This document shows positions 26,313 to 33,916 of a stretch of 64,000 bases of DNA, in pieces. Source of the DNA: Corynebacterium falsenii (lineage in GTDB: Bacteria > Actinomycetota > Actinomycetes > Mycobacteriales > Mycobacteriaceae); assembly GCA_001054945.1 (NCBI GenBank), contig JVKJ01000003.1, forward strand, positions 1 through 64,000, in the 5' to 3' direction. Made by a program: the position numbers and the translations under genes. A model generated the notes under the pieces. That model saw nothing but the letters and a program-made list of their open reading frames with translations, searched no databases and was not told the origin of the DNA. The number at the start of each line of letters is the position of its first letter. Position 1 is the stretch's first letter.

Positions 26313-27374
26313 ATGGACGTTGCATGCTACAAAGCTGAATCTGCAGGCGCACCCATGACCAAGGGGACTTTAACCCGGCGCGAGCTCCGGAAGGACGATT
26401 GCCTCTTGGAGATCCGTTGGGCGGGGATTTGCCACTCGGACATTCACACCGTCAATGGTGATTGGCCACATGACAACTTCCCCATGACCCCGGGGCACGA
26501 GATCATCGGTGAGATCGTGGAGAAGGGACCGGACGTATCGAAGTTCCAGGTCGGCGACGTGGTGGGGATCGGATGCTTGGTCGATTCCTGCGGCGAATGC
26601 GGGCCGTGCCAGGCAGGCGAGGAACAGTACTGCGAGGACGGTTTCACCGGCACGTACAACGGCAAGGACCGCTACGACGGGAGCATCACGCAGGGCGGTT
26701 ACTCCACCCACGTGGTGTGCCGGGAAGACTTCCTCATCCGCATCCCGGAAAAGTTTTCGAACCTGGAAGATAAGGAAACAGCGGCCGCGGCGACCCCACT
26801 GCTCTGCGCGGGCATTACCACGTACTCACCGCTGCGACACTGGGGTGTGAAGGAAGGCTCCAAGGTCGGCATCGTGGGAATGGGCGGTCTGGGCCATGTC
26901 GCCGTGAAGCTGGCCGTGGCCATGGGCGCAGAGGTCACTGTGTTCTCCCACGGACTGTCCAAGAAGGATGACGGGCTCCGCTTCGGCGCCAAGAACTACG
27001 TTGCGACCAGCGAGGATGGATTCGACGAGCCCTTCCAGAAGCACTTCGACCTCATTATTAACACCGTCTCCGCTCCCCTGGACTTGAAGCCGTTCATGGA
27101 GATGCTGAATTTGGACGGCGCGCTGGTGTTGCTGGGACTGCCCCCAGCAGATGTTGAGGTCAACCCTCGCCAGCTGGTTAGCGGGCGGCGGAGCCTGTCC
27201 GGTTCCGCAATCGGCGGAATCCAGCAGACGCAGGAAATGATTGACTTCTGCGCTGAGCATGACATCACCGCAGATATTGAGCTGGTCAATTCCGATCAGA
27301 TCAACGATGCCTACGAGCGCGTGGTGAACTCGGACGTTCGCTACCGATTCGTCATCGACGCGACGACGTTCTAA
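26313..27374 (+). CDS. Zinc-dependent NADP(H) alcohol dehydrogenase (YahK/CAD type)
   Basis: A 353-aa medium-chain dehydrogenase. Catalytic zinc ligands are Cys40 (AGICHSD), His62-Glu63 (TPGHEIIGE) and a Cys near 155 (PLLCAGITTY). Structural zinc is held by Cys92, 95, 98 and 106 (SCGECGPCQAGEEQYC). The cofactor domain has VGIVGMGGLGHVAVKLA, and Ser following the second strand (VFSHGLSKKDDG) is the NADP-preferring pattern. The combination matches the cinnamyl-alcohol/aldehyde-reductase YahK group. A strong terminator follows at 27404. Confidence 0.92.
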   Translation: MDVACYKAESAGAPMTKGTLTRRELRKDDCLLEIRWAGICHSDIHTVNGDWPHDNFPMTPGHEIIGEIVEKGPDVSKFQVGDVVGIGCLVDSCGECGPCQAGEEQYCEDGFTGTYNGKDRYDGSITQGGYSTHVVCREDFLIRIPEKFSNLEDKETAAAATPLLCAGITTYSPLRHWGVKEGSKVGIVGMGGLGHVAVKLAVAMGAEVTVFSHGLSKKDDGLRFGAKNYVATSEDGFDEPFQKHFDLIINTVSAPLDLKPFMEMLNLDGALVLLGLPPADVEVNPRQLVSGRRSLSGSAIGGIQQTQEMIDFCAEHDITADIELVNSDQINDAYERVVNSDVRYRFVIDATTF

Positions 27375-27403
27375 CTGGCGGTCCTTTCCGCAAAGACAGT
27401 TAT

Positions 27404-27431
27404 AAACCCCTGGCCCTCTGGCCAGGGGTTT
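27404..27431 (+). terminator. Intrinsic terminator after the alcohol dehydrogenase
   Basis: AAACCCCTGGCC (27404-27415) pairs with GGCCAGGGGTTT (27420-27431) around a four-base loop and is followed by TTTAG. The hairpin is almost symmetric, so it may also end leftward transcription from the membrane gene. Confidence 0.88.
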
Positions 27432-27471
27432 TTAGTGCGTCGCCTTGTACGCTTTGAGATGTTGTTGTGGC

Positions 27472-27748
27472 CTAGTTGATGCCGAAGATGGCCAGGATCA
27501 CGAACAGCATGATTGGCCACGCAAGCGCTTGTCACCACTGCAAAGGCACCGAGTGCCCACGAGCGACGCTTGAACGCCACGACCAGCGCGTAGATCACGC
27601 TCACAGCGAGGAACACCCAATAGAGCGCGGACAAAGGCGCAGGGATGTTATCGCCCATAAAGGGGGTCAGCACCCATACCACGGCGAGAGCCAGCCAAGC
27701 GAAGGTTGACTTCGTGGTGAACGCTTGCTTCGTGACCTCAGTGGACAT
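27472..27748 (-). pseudogene. Small membrane protein gene with a frameshift near its 3' end
   Basis: From ATG 27748 (MSTEVTKQAFTTKSTF) the frame encodes two to three hydrophobic helices: FAWLALAVVWVLTPFMG, LSALYWVFLAVSVIYALVVAF and ALGAFAVVTSA. It then turns into His/Arg/Asn-rich sequence that runs through the terminator. Shifting frame at about 27521-27530 (GCTTGCG on the minus strand) yields WPIMLFVILAIFGIN and a stop at 27472, plainly a fourth helix. So the native protein is about 91 aa and the copy here carries a one-base change. A sequencing error is as likely as a true mutation. Family not recognised. Confidence 0.65.
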
Positions 27749-27850
27749 GGCTGGTTCCGCCGACCTTCCTCGAGCGATTTGCGGGCAAAAATGCGCAGCA
27801 AACTCACCCTAACGAAAACTGCCTAGGTCGGCATGCGCTCGGGGAGGGTT

Positions 27851-28246
27851 CTAGCTCTCCTCGCTAGGCTGCTTTCCCTGCTCCTCGGCCACCTGAGCCT
27901 CGACCTGCTTGCGGACCTCATCCATGTCCAGCTCGGAGGCCTGCTTGATCAGGTCATTCAGAGCCTGCGCCGGCAGCAGCCCGGACTCCCGGGCCAGCAG
28001 GATGCCATCGCGGAACATCATCAGGGTCGGGATGGACTGAATCTGCAGCGCAGCCGCGAGGTCCTGGTTCTCCTCCGTGTCCACCTTGCCGAACGTGTGC
28101 TCTGGGTTCTCGTCCGACACCTGTTCGAAGATCGGTCCGAAACGCTTGCAGGGCCCGCACCATTCTGCCCAGAAGTCCAGCAGAACAATGCCGTCCTTCT
28201 GCACGGTTTCCTGGAAGTTCTGCCCGGTGATTTCGATGGTTGCCAT
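27851..28246 (-). CDS. Thioredoxin
   Basis: A 131-aa thioredoxin, starting at ATG 28246 after AGGAG. The active site FWAEWCGPCK places the redox Cys at 30 and 33. The cis-Pro loop is SIPTLMMFRDG, and the fold continues to LNDLIKQASELD; an extra charged tail (VEAQVAEEQGKQPSEES) extends beyond the usual ~105 aa. It acts as a cytosolic dithiol reductant. An open stretch upstream of the chosen start lacks a ribosome site. No thioredoxin reductase is adjacent. Confidence 0.93.
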   Translation of the reverse strand: MATIEITGQNFQETVQKDGIVLLDFWAEWCGPCKRFGPIFEQVSDENPEHTFGKVDTEENQDLAAALQIQSIPTLMMFRDGILLARESGLLPAQALNDLIKQASELDMDEVRKQVEAQVAEEQGKQPSEES

Positions 28247-28575
28247 TGTCAGCTCCTGTTCATTGGTCGGTTCGCTTCCGCCACGCGCGGTGGCTCTCGG
28301 CTCCCGCCGCACGATTGTGCGCTGGCGCAGCCTCTCCGCTGGTCACACCTGGAGGCTCACCCAGCGAAATCCATATTTTTATGTGTGATTTCTCGTAGTT
28401 GCGCTTTTTCGATTCTCATTGGCCGTAACGTAATGGTCGTTACGATATCGCGCCGAGTCGTTAGCACGGGGTTCACCGTACCCCGGCGCGTTTGCCACAT
28501 TCCATACAACGGTTGCCGCGCGTTGCTATTCCCGACCACCGCGTTCCCCCACGTTCACGAGAAAGGGGCTCGATA
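28247..28575. promoter_or_regulatory. Divergent promoter region with two inverted repeats
   Basis: The 329-bp gap between thioredoxin (leftward) and the DUF4442 gene (rightward) holds no gene. CGTAACG (28424-28430) and CGTTACG (28438-28444) form a 7-base inverted repeat with a 7-base spacer, a shape common for TetR-like operators. CGGGGT/ACCCCG at 28467-28485 forms a second one. The AT-rich block around 28370-28400 (CATATTTTTATGTG) may be part of a promoter. Confidence 0.4.
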
Positions 28576-29091
28576 GTGCCTACTCCCTCATCCATTCCAG
28601 ACGCCACCGTCAATCCCTCACCTACCGCCAAGCTGTGGAATAAGTTCAGCTCCAAACCGTTCGGCAAGAACCTCTTTTCTCTTGCCTTCGGCCTGAAAGC
28701 CCCGTACTTCCTGACGATCCTCCCCCGCGTCCAGGACATGCGGGTCGGGTACGCCAAAGTCCGCGTGGCCCGGTGGTGGCTGGTCTTGAATCACATCGGC
28801 ACTCTGCACGCCATTGCAGCCTGCAACGCAGCAGAGCTGGCGATGGGGTCCCTGGCGGAGGCCAGCGTGCCTGCGACACACCGGTGGCTGCCCAAGGGGA
28901 TGCGCACCGAATACCTGGCGAAGACCAAGGGGGGCGTTACCGCCGTGGCCACCGCTGAACTGCCGGACTTTGCGGCTATCACGAAGGAGACCGGAGGTCA
29001 GACGGTGACGGTCAACATCGAGTTCACTGATGACGAAGGCAAGGTCCCCATGAAGGCCGAGATCGATATTTGGGTCACCGCTGTGAAGTAG
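28576..29091 (+). CDS. DUF4442 (hotdog-fold, thioesterase-like) protein
   Basis: A 171-aa protein from GTG 28576, with AAAGGGG upstream. It resembles the DUF4442 family of hotdog-fold proteins: after NKFSSKPFGKNLFSLAFGLKAPYF comes RVQDMRVGYAKVRVARWWLVLNHIGTLHAIAACNAAELAMG, with the N-x-x-G-T-x-H-A helix characteristic of the group, and VTVNIEFTDDEG strands at the end. Hotdog proteins commonly act on acyl-CoA, but the substrate is unknown. The C39-like peptidase gene follows on the same strand. Confidence 0.8.
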   Translation: MPTPSSIPDATVNPSPTAKLWNKFSSKPFGKNLFSLAFGLKAPYFLTILPRVQDMRVGYAKVRVARWWLVLNHIGTLHAIAACNAAELAMGSLAEASVPATHRWLPKGMRTEYLAKTKGGVTAVATAELPDFAAITKETGGQTVTVNIEFTDDEGKVPMKAEIDIWVTAVK

Positions 29092-29194
29092 GCAACACTT
29101 GCTGCGTCCTTCTCCCGCAGACGCTAGAGTTCTGCCTACCTCCGCAAATTATGCCGAGGCTGAAACTTCTACGTCTCATAAGGAGATATACACC

Positions 29195-29857
29195 TTGAAT
29201 CGCAGCGTTCGCCGGTTTGTCGCCGGCGCTTTCCTCGCCTCCCTCACCGCAGGAACCATCACCCAGTCTGTCCAGGCCGCCCCAGCACCTGAACACGGCC
29301 AGCCAGTGGCAGCTGCCGTGGCCAAGGCATCTAACGACAATAAGTTCCAATACATCAGCCAGGTCCAAGGCCAGCCGACGCAATACGTCGATTGCGGCCC
29401 AGCATCCATGCTCATGGCCCTGCTGCAGAACAATGGGCGGGTTCCGGGTAGCTACAACCCCTCCGACCAGAAGCGTGCATTGGCCGAATTGCGCAACGAA
29501 GCGCCCAGTGGCCAGGAATACCTCCGGACCACCGACATCGCCGCCGTCCTCACCAAGCGCGGTGTGCAGGGCACGGAGCTGGTTAATGATGACGCATTTA
29601 ACGCCATCAATCAGATCAAGAACGGCAAGCACGCGATCGTGCTGACCAGTACCGGTGTCATCGAGGGCGAAGATATCTCTCGCGCCGGCGACGGTCACTA
29701 CGTCTACATTTCGGGATACAACAAGAAGGACAACACCTTCACCGTGAACGATCCGCTGAAGCTGAATAAGAAGGCCTACCAGGCCACTGAGCAGCAGCTG
29801 CACAACATCATTGCCGCTGCGGCCCAGGGCAACTCAAGGTGGGCCTACACCATGTAG
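29195..29857 (+). CDS. Secreted C39-like cysteine peptidase
   Basis: A 220-aa exported protein. TTG 29195 has a strong AAGGAGATATACACC site. The signal peptide (MNRSVRRFVAGAFLASLTAG...) is likely cleaved after SVQA. The mature part is a papain-like C39_2 domain: the nucleophile is Cys67 in QYVDCGPASMLMALLQ, the catalytic His is in GDGHYVYISGYNKK, and the Asp is in FTVNDPLKL. There is no ABC transporter or bacteriocin gene nearby, so it is not a classical bacteriocin leader peptidase; such solitary secreted members have unknown targets. Confidence 0.85.
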   Translation: MNRSVRRFVAGAFLASLTAGTITQSVQAAPAPEHGQPVAAAVAKASNDNKFQYISQVQGQPTQYVDCGPASMLMALLQNNGRVPGSYNPSDQKRALAELRNEAPSGQEYLRTTDIAAVLTKRGVQGTELVNDDAFNAINQIKNGKHAIVLTSTGVIEGEDISRAGDGHYVYISGYNKKDNTFTVNDPLKLNKKAYQATEQQLHNIIAAAAQGNSRWAYTM

Positions 29858-29893
29858 CTGGGTATCAGCAGGTAGGTGGCAAGCAGCGCCCGG

Positions 29894-30310
29894 CTAGTGA
29901 GCCGCGGCGCTCCCGCCGAGCTCGATCCCCAGCACGAAAGCGATGATGGAGAGTATCAGCATCGCTGCTAGAGAGGCGAGAGCGCGGCCTCCGCGACCGG
30001 CCGAACCCGCATTCACCACCTCCACCATCACGGTGGAAAAGGTGGTGAATCCGCCGCAGGCTCCCACCGCCCACAGATGCATCGCCACGAATGCACCCCA
30101 TCCCCTACCAGTGACAACGCTGGCCCCGTAGGCCCAGACCAGGCCCAGGACGAGCGACCCCGCCACATTGATCACTGTGAGCGACAGTAGCTTTCGCCCC
30201 CAGAGCCGAGTCAGCCGCTCATCCACAGCGGCGCGCAACATCGCGCCAGCTCCGCCTCCGACGGCGACAAGCACGCCCCCGAGGCACACCCGCACCAGGT
30301 CATCTGTCAT
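29894..30310 (-). CDS. crcB: Fluoride channel subunit CrcB/Fluc
   Basis: A 138-aa four-helix membrane protein. Fluc signatures are GGGAGAMLRAAVDERL at the start, the NVAGSLVLGLVWAYG helix with its central Asn, and GACGGFTTFSTVMVEVV with the conserved G-G-F-T-T-F-S segment that lines the pore. Fluc channels are dual-topology dimers or heterodimers that let fluoride leave the cell. Its start overlaps the end of a second crcB gene by four bases (ATGA), so they are coupled and may form a heterodimer. Confidence 0.93.
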   Translation of the reverse strand: MTDDLVRVCLGGVLVAVGGGAGAMLRAAVDERLTRLWGRKLLSLTVINVAGSLVLGLVWAYGASVVTGRGWGAFVAMHLWAVGACGGFTTFSTVMVEVVNAGSAGRGGRALASLAAMLILSIIAFVLGIELGGSAAAH

Positions 30311-30708
30311 CGCGCTGCCCTCCGTAGCTTCCCCATGCCGAGGTACGCGCCAAGGAGCCCTCCGGCGATGCTCACGGCGGCATAAGCCACCGCTTCGACA
30401 AGCAGCACCGGCTGGGTCGCTCCCCCGCCGGTCAGCTCGCCCGTGCCCATGAGGGCATCAACGCTGACCAGTTGAGCCAGCGAGGAAAAGCTGGTGAAGC
30501 CCCCTAAAGCTCCGGTGCATACGGCCGCGCGGGTGGCGTCCGAAAGAAGGCGGCAACTCAGGAACCCCAGTAAGCACGCGCCCAACACATTGGCCACCAG
30601 CAACGCGAGGTGGGATTCGAACCCGAGGGAGATAGCCCACCGTGCGAGCGAACCCGCGGCGCCACCTGCAAAAACGAGCAAGAGGTGGTGAGAGCGCGCC
30701 GATGACAT
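30307..30708 (-). CDS. crcB: Fluoride channel subunit CrcB/Fluc (second copy)
   Basis: A 133-aa paralogue of the downstream gene, with FAGGAAGSLARWAISL, the helix ALLVANVLGACLLGFLS (central Asn kept) and GALGGFTSFSSLAQL. The pair is translated from overlapping reading frames. In many actinobacteria the two copies are functional only together. I looked for a fluoride riboswitch in the 127 bases upstream and did not see its conserved core. A MarR-type regulator is divergent. Confidence 0.93.
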   Translation of the reverse strand: MSSARSHHLLLVFAGGAAGSLARWAISLGFESHLALLVANVLGACLLGFLSCRLLSDATRAAVCTGALGGFTSFSSLAQLVSVDALMGTGELTGGGATQPVLLVEAVAYAAVSIAGGLLGAYLGMGKLRRAAR

Positions 30709-30792
30709 GCGTCAACATTAACGCATGGTTCAACGGTGCTCAGCGCGGAATGCACGGCGGCTCGGAAGGGGGAACTGCGCTGCGAATGAAGG

Positions 30793-30834
30793 TAGGTGAA
30801 GTTTCACCTAATTTTGTTGTGTAATAATCACAAC
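30793..30834. promoter_or_regulatory. Two adjacent palindromes between crcB and the MarR gene
   Basis: TAGGTGAAGTTTCACCTA at 30793-30810 has perfect 8-base arms and a two-base centre. GTTGTGTAATAATCACAAC at 30816-30834 has 6-base arms. The second ends one base before the marR ATG at 30836. They are good candidates for autoregulatory operators of the MarR protein. Confidence 0.55.
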
Positions 30835-30835
30835 T

Positions 30836-31363
30836 ATGAGCGGAGACGACCAGGAAGGACTACAACCGCACCCGGACCGCGCCATGGACGCGGGAAATGT
30901 GGGGGACACAGCGTGGTTGACGAGCGAACAGCAGGCCACGTGGCGGCTGTGGTTGAATTCCGGGTCCAATGTCCACGCTGAGCTGGCTCGCCAACTTCAG
31001 ACAGAGAGCAACATCTCCTTCCCCGATTACGAGGTGCTGGTGCAGCTGTCCGAATCGGCGGAGCAACGCCTGCGGATGCTGGCCCTGGCCGATTCCTTGC
31101 ACTGGGATCGCTCACGACTGTCCCATCAGATCACGCGGATGTGTAAGCGAGGACTGGTGCGCCGCGAGCTCTGCGACGACGATCGCCGCGGCGCCTATGT
31201 TGCGTTGGAACCCGAGGGGTTAAAGACCCTTCAGGACGCCGCGCCTGGCCATGTGCGAAAGGTCAGGGAACTGCTGATGGCCCCGCTGACTGAAGAGGAA
31301 TTCAGCCAGCTCGGGGTGCTGCTGGGGAAGATTCACGCGCGTTTCGAGGAGTCTGACAGCTAG
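30836..31363 (+). CDS. MarR-family transcriptional regulator
   Basis: A 175-aa winged-helix regulator. The core runs from EQQATWRLWLNSGSNVHAEL through DYEVLVQLSESAEQRLRMLALADSL, the recognition helix WDRSRLSHQITRMCKRGLV and the wing RRELCDDDRRGAYVALEPEG. The layout is typical of MarR. The start ATG 30836 lies directly against a palindrome, which suggests tight autorepression. It is convergent with dnaB and the stop codons overlap by four bases. Confidence 0.9.
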   Translation: MSGDDQEGLQPHPDRAMDAGNVGDTAWLTSEQQATWRLWLNSGSNVHAELARQLQTESNISFPDYEVLVQLSESAEQRLRMLALADSLHWDRSRLSHQITRMCKRGLVRRELCDDDRRGAYVALEPEGLKTLQDAAPGHVRKVRELLMAPLTEEEFSQLGVLLGKIHARFEESDS

Positions 31364-32868
31364 CCTGCGCGGTATTCCGAGAACCGGGAGTACTTGAGCT
31401 GGTGGGCCACGACGACCGTACCGATGCGCCCACCACGGTGCTTGGCCAGAATGATGTCGGCCTCACCAGCGCGCTCGTGATCGAGATTCTGGCTATCGGG
31501 GCGATTGATGAGCATGACCATATCCGCGTCCTGCTCCAGCGAGCCCGATTCGCGGAGGTCTGACACGCGAGGCAGTGCGTCATCGCCGCGGGATTCCACG
31601 CCACGATTCAGCTGCGAAATTGCGACCACCGGCACGTCCAGCTCCTTTGCCAAGAGCTTCAGCTGACGCGAGAATTCGGAGACCTCCTGTTGACGGGACT
31701 CAACCTTCTTACCGGAGGTCATGAGCTGCAAGTAGTCCACAACCACAAGCTGCAGGTCATACTGCTGCTTCATGCGCCGCGCCTTGGCACGGATCTCCAT
31801 CATGGTGAGGTTCGGAGAATCATCGATGAGAAGCGGGGCTTCCAGAATCTCGGGGATCTTTCGGGTCACGCGCTCCCAATCGGATTCCTGCATCTTGCCG
31901 CCGCGCATGGCGGCCAGTTGCACCTCGGACTCGGCCGACAAGATGCGCATCATCACTTCGGACTTGCTCATCTCCAAGCTGAACAGTGCAGAGGTCTTCC
32001 CCTCGCGCATGGACGCACTGCGCATAAAGTCCAGGGCCAAGGTGGACTTACCCACGCCCGGGCGGGCGGCCACGATAATCATCTGTCCACCGTGGAGGCC
32101 GTTGGTCATTTCATCCAGATCAGTGAACCCCGTGGGGATGCCTTTCGCGGTGCCGCCAGCCGATTCGAGCTCATCCATCTCGTCCAACGTGGGGTCCAGC
32201 AGGTCCTTGAAGATCTCGTAGTCCTCTGTTGCCGCCGTATTGGTGAGGGCGAACATTTCCTGCTGCGCATCGTCCACAACAGATTCGACTTCAGAACCCT
32301 CGATGCCGGAATATCCCAGCTGAACGATCTTGGTGCCGGCGCGTACAAGCTTCCGGAGGATCGACTTTTCCCGCACGATGTTGGCGTAATAACCCACATT
32401 GGCGGAGGTTGGTGTGCGGGAAATGATGCTGTGCAGATACGCCGCGCCACCAACATTGTTCAACTGGCCATCACGGTCCAGTCGCCCGCCGACAATCACG
32501 GGATCGATCTCTTTGCCCTCGCTGTACAGACGCAGGATCGTGGCGAAAATCGTGGCGTGAGCTGGGCGGTAGAAGTCCTCTTCCTTGATCATCTCTACCG
32601 CTTCGGCAATGGCATCCTTGTTCATCAACATGCCGCCGAGCACGCCCTGTTCTGCCTGCACGTTCTGGGGCATCTCACGTCCGAGATCCTGTACTCGCAT
32701 CTGGGACTGCTGCCCGTTACCTCTCCACACCTTGCGGCTATTCGTGGCGGGTGGAGGGCTCACATACCCGCCGTCCTGGGGGTCTGGAAAGGCAGAATCC
32801 ATGGGTTCCGGTGGCAGGTTCGCATCTGCCGAGTCATCGAAAGACATGTGTGGATTCTGTGGGCTCAT
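31360..32868 (-). CDS. dnaB: Replicative DNA helicase DnaB
   Basis: A 502-aa hexameric helicase that unwinds DNA at the fork. ATG 32868 (MSPQNPHMSF) is chosen; the frame extends 71 codons further upstream through the DnaA-box region, without support. The N-terminal domain begins MPQNVQAEQGVLGGMLM. The RecA-like core has Walker A AARPGVGKSTLAL near residue 275, SLEMSKSEVMMRIL, Walker B LQLVVVDYLQLM and SQLNRGVESR. No intein interrupts it, unlike many mycobacterial dnaB genes. The ~55-residue N-terminal extension is Pro/Asp-rich. It is separated from rplI by about 10 kb of inserted genes. Confidence 0.97.
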   Translation of the reverse strand: MSPQNPHMSFDDSADANLPPEPMDSAFPDPQDGGYVSPPPATNSRKVWRGNGQQSQMRVQDLGREMPQNVQAEQGVLGGMLMNKDAIAEAVEMIKEEDFYRPAHATIFATILRLYSEGKEIDPVIVGGRLDRDGQLNNVGGAAYLHSIISRTPTSANVGYYANIVREKSILRKLVRAGTKIVQLGYSGIEGSEVESVVDDAQQEMFALTNTAATEDYEIFKDLLDPTLDEMDELESAGGTAKGIPTGFTDLDEMTNGLHGGQMIIVAARPGVGKSTLALDFMRSASMREGKTSALFSLEMSKSEVMMRILSAESEVQLAAMRGGKMQESDWERVTRKIPEILEAPLLIDDSPNLTMMEIRAKARRMKQQYDLQLVVVDYLQLMTSGKKVESRQQEVSEFSRQLKLLAKELDVPVVAISQLNRGVESRGDDALPRVSDLRESGSLEQDADMVMLINRPDSQNLDHERAGEADIILAKHRGGRIGTVVVAHQLKYSRFSEYRAG

Positions 32869-33010
32869 GAGCCTGATTCTATCGCTAGGGGCCAACAGAG
32901 ACTGAGCGCAAGGGGACCCTGCACAGCACGTCCAGGACTGACACGCGGTTTTGCGCAGGTCGTGGGAATTTGAGATGGAGTTAGCACATTCGCGGGCCTC
33001 ATGCGAACTG

Positions 33011-33311
33011 TCATCCACAGAGTTATCCACAGGGGTTCGGGAAAACTTGTGGACAAAATGTGGACAGTTGGGAAAAGCCAAGGAGCGTTTGTGGATAAGT
33101 TGTGGACAACCAACGCCCTGACCTGGGAAATCTTCCGTTATCGCAGTTCAGGCGCACTTTTTCGCAAAGGAGCTGCGACATCCTTCCGGTGGAAAACTTA
33201 GGGGCTTGGGTATATCCGCAGGACAAAACTACGCACATTTGTATATTCGCAGGTCGCTTACATCGCACGAATGTTCGCTTTCCTCCCCAATCCTCCCCAA
33301 AGTTATCCACA
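33011..33311. promoter_or_regulatory. Cluster of DnaA-box-like sites upstream of dnaB
   Basis: Three perfect TTATCCACA boxes lie at 33023-33031 (+), 33090-33098 (-) and 33303-33311 (+). Near-matches are TCATCCACA 33011-33019, TTGTCCACA on the minus strand at 33048-33056 and 33101-33109, and a weaker one at 33059-33067. Six sites fall in 99 bases, 143-241 bases upstream of the dnaB start. The 32869-33010 gap itself shows no gene. It could be a DnaA-controlled promoter, a DnaA-titration site or an origin-like element. Confidence 0.75.
33210..33253 (+). repeat. Two direct 13-mers, GTATATYCGCAGG
   Basis: GTATATCCGCAGG at 33210-33222 and GTATATTCGCAGG at 33241-33253 differ by one base, and their starts are 31 bases apart, close to three helical turns. 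They lie inside the DnaA-box region and may be part of the same element. Confidence 0.75.
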
Positions 33312-33530
33312 GGAATTTCGTCCATGTAATTCCGGGGGTGCGCTACCCCCGCTCTTTTGCTTGGCCTTCTTCCACGTCCGAACCATGGCTACCGCGAAGA
33401 GAGCATAAAGGGGAATCAGTCCGATGTACTTCTGCCAGTCAGTCCCGATGATCAACACCATCAAACAGGTAAACTCCAGCACAACCACGGGGAGGAAGAC
33501 CAGAGTCCAGGGTTGTGATAGCTCTCCCAA
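33303..33530 (-). CDS. Small hypothetical membrane protein
   Basis: A 75-aa frame from TTG 33530 with two hydrophobic segments (WTLVFLPVVVLEFTCLMVLIIG and YIGLIPLYALFAVAMV), then a basic tail RTWKKAKQKSGG. The start has no convincing ribosome site, and the last codons run through a perfect DnaA box. It lies just downstream of another short leftward membrane gene with a frameshift. The hydrophobic pattern argues it is real; function unknown. Confidence 0.45.
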   Translation of the reverse strand: MGELSQPWTLVFLPVVVLEFTCLMVLIIGTDWQKYIGLIPLYALFAVAMVRTWKKAKQKSGGSAPPELHGRNSCG

Positions 33531-33551
33531 AACCCCGAATATCGCTACACT

Positions 33552-33730
33552 TTAATGCTGCTCGGAGAACCAGAGAATTACCATCGAGGTTATGCCTAAC
33601 AACACAGCGCCGTAGAGAGTATGTGTTCTTTATTCGTCGCTTCTCTTAGTCCTTGAGGATTAAAGAAGACCGTTCCGAAGAGATTGTCCTCGACTGCACC
33701 CGTGCGGAAATCTATCCGGACTGCGGGCAT
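33552..33730 (-). pseudogene. Short membrane-anchored protein with a frameshift
   Basis: From ATG 33730, preceded by AAGGA, the frame reads MPAVRIDFRTGAVEDNLFG, then VFFNPQGLREATNKEHILSTAL. It then stops at 33596, because the sequence around 33597-33606 is out of register. In the adjacent frame it continues as LLGITSMVILWFSEQH, a clear membrane helix, to a stop at 33552. The native product would be about 58 aa. As with the frame break near 27525, this may be decay or a base-calling error. The rest of 33731-33916 shows no gene. Confidence 0.45.
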
Positions 33731-33916
33731 AGCGATGCCATTCCTTGCACTGAAAACTGCCGACCCTTGGCGTAACGTCAATTGTGTTGGGTTAGTTTGT
33801 GGCCCACCGGGTCCTTACCGGTGGCGTAGGCGGTTGCGCTGTGGCGCCGCTGGGAGTTGCGAATTACTGTAGCTGGCTGCAAAATACATCGACGTCGAGA
33901 CAAGAAAGCCAGGCTA

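Noticed and set aside
30709..30835. A crcB-type fluoride riboswitch before the crcB pair
   Set aside because: The conserved GGNGAUGG and pseudoknot segments could not be found by eye; only protein-type palindromes are present.
31360..32868. An intein in dnaB, as in many mycobacteria
   Set aside because: Walker A and the downstream motifs are contiguous and the length is normal (502 aa).
31690..32973. A 427-codon frame opposite dnaB
   Set aside because: It is a shadow of the helicase reading frame; no domain and no ribosome site.
33011..33311. The DnaA-box cluster as the chromosomal oriC itself
   Set aside because: dnaA and dnaN are not next to it, and the neighbouring genes place the usual origin beyond the right end of the window. 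A regulatory or titration site is the safer reading.
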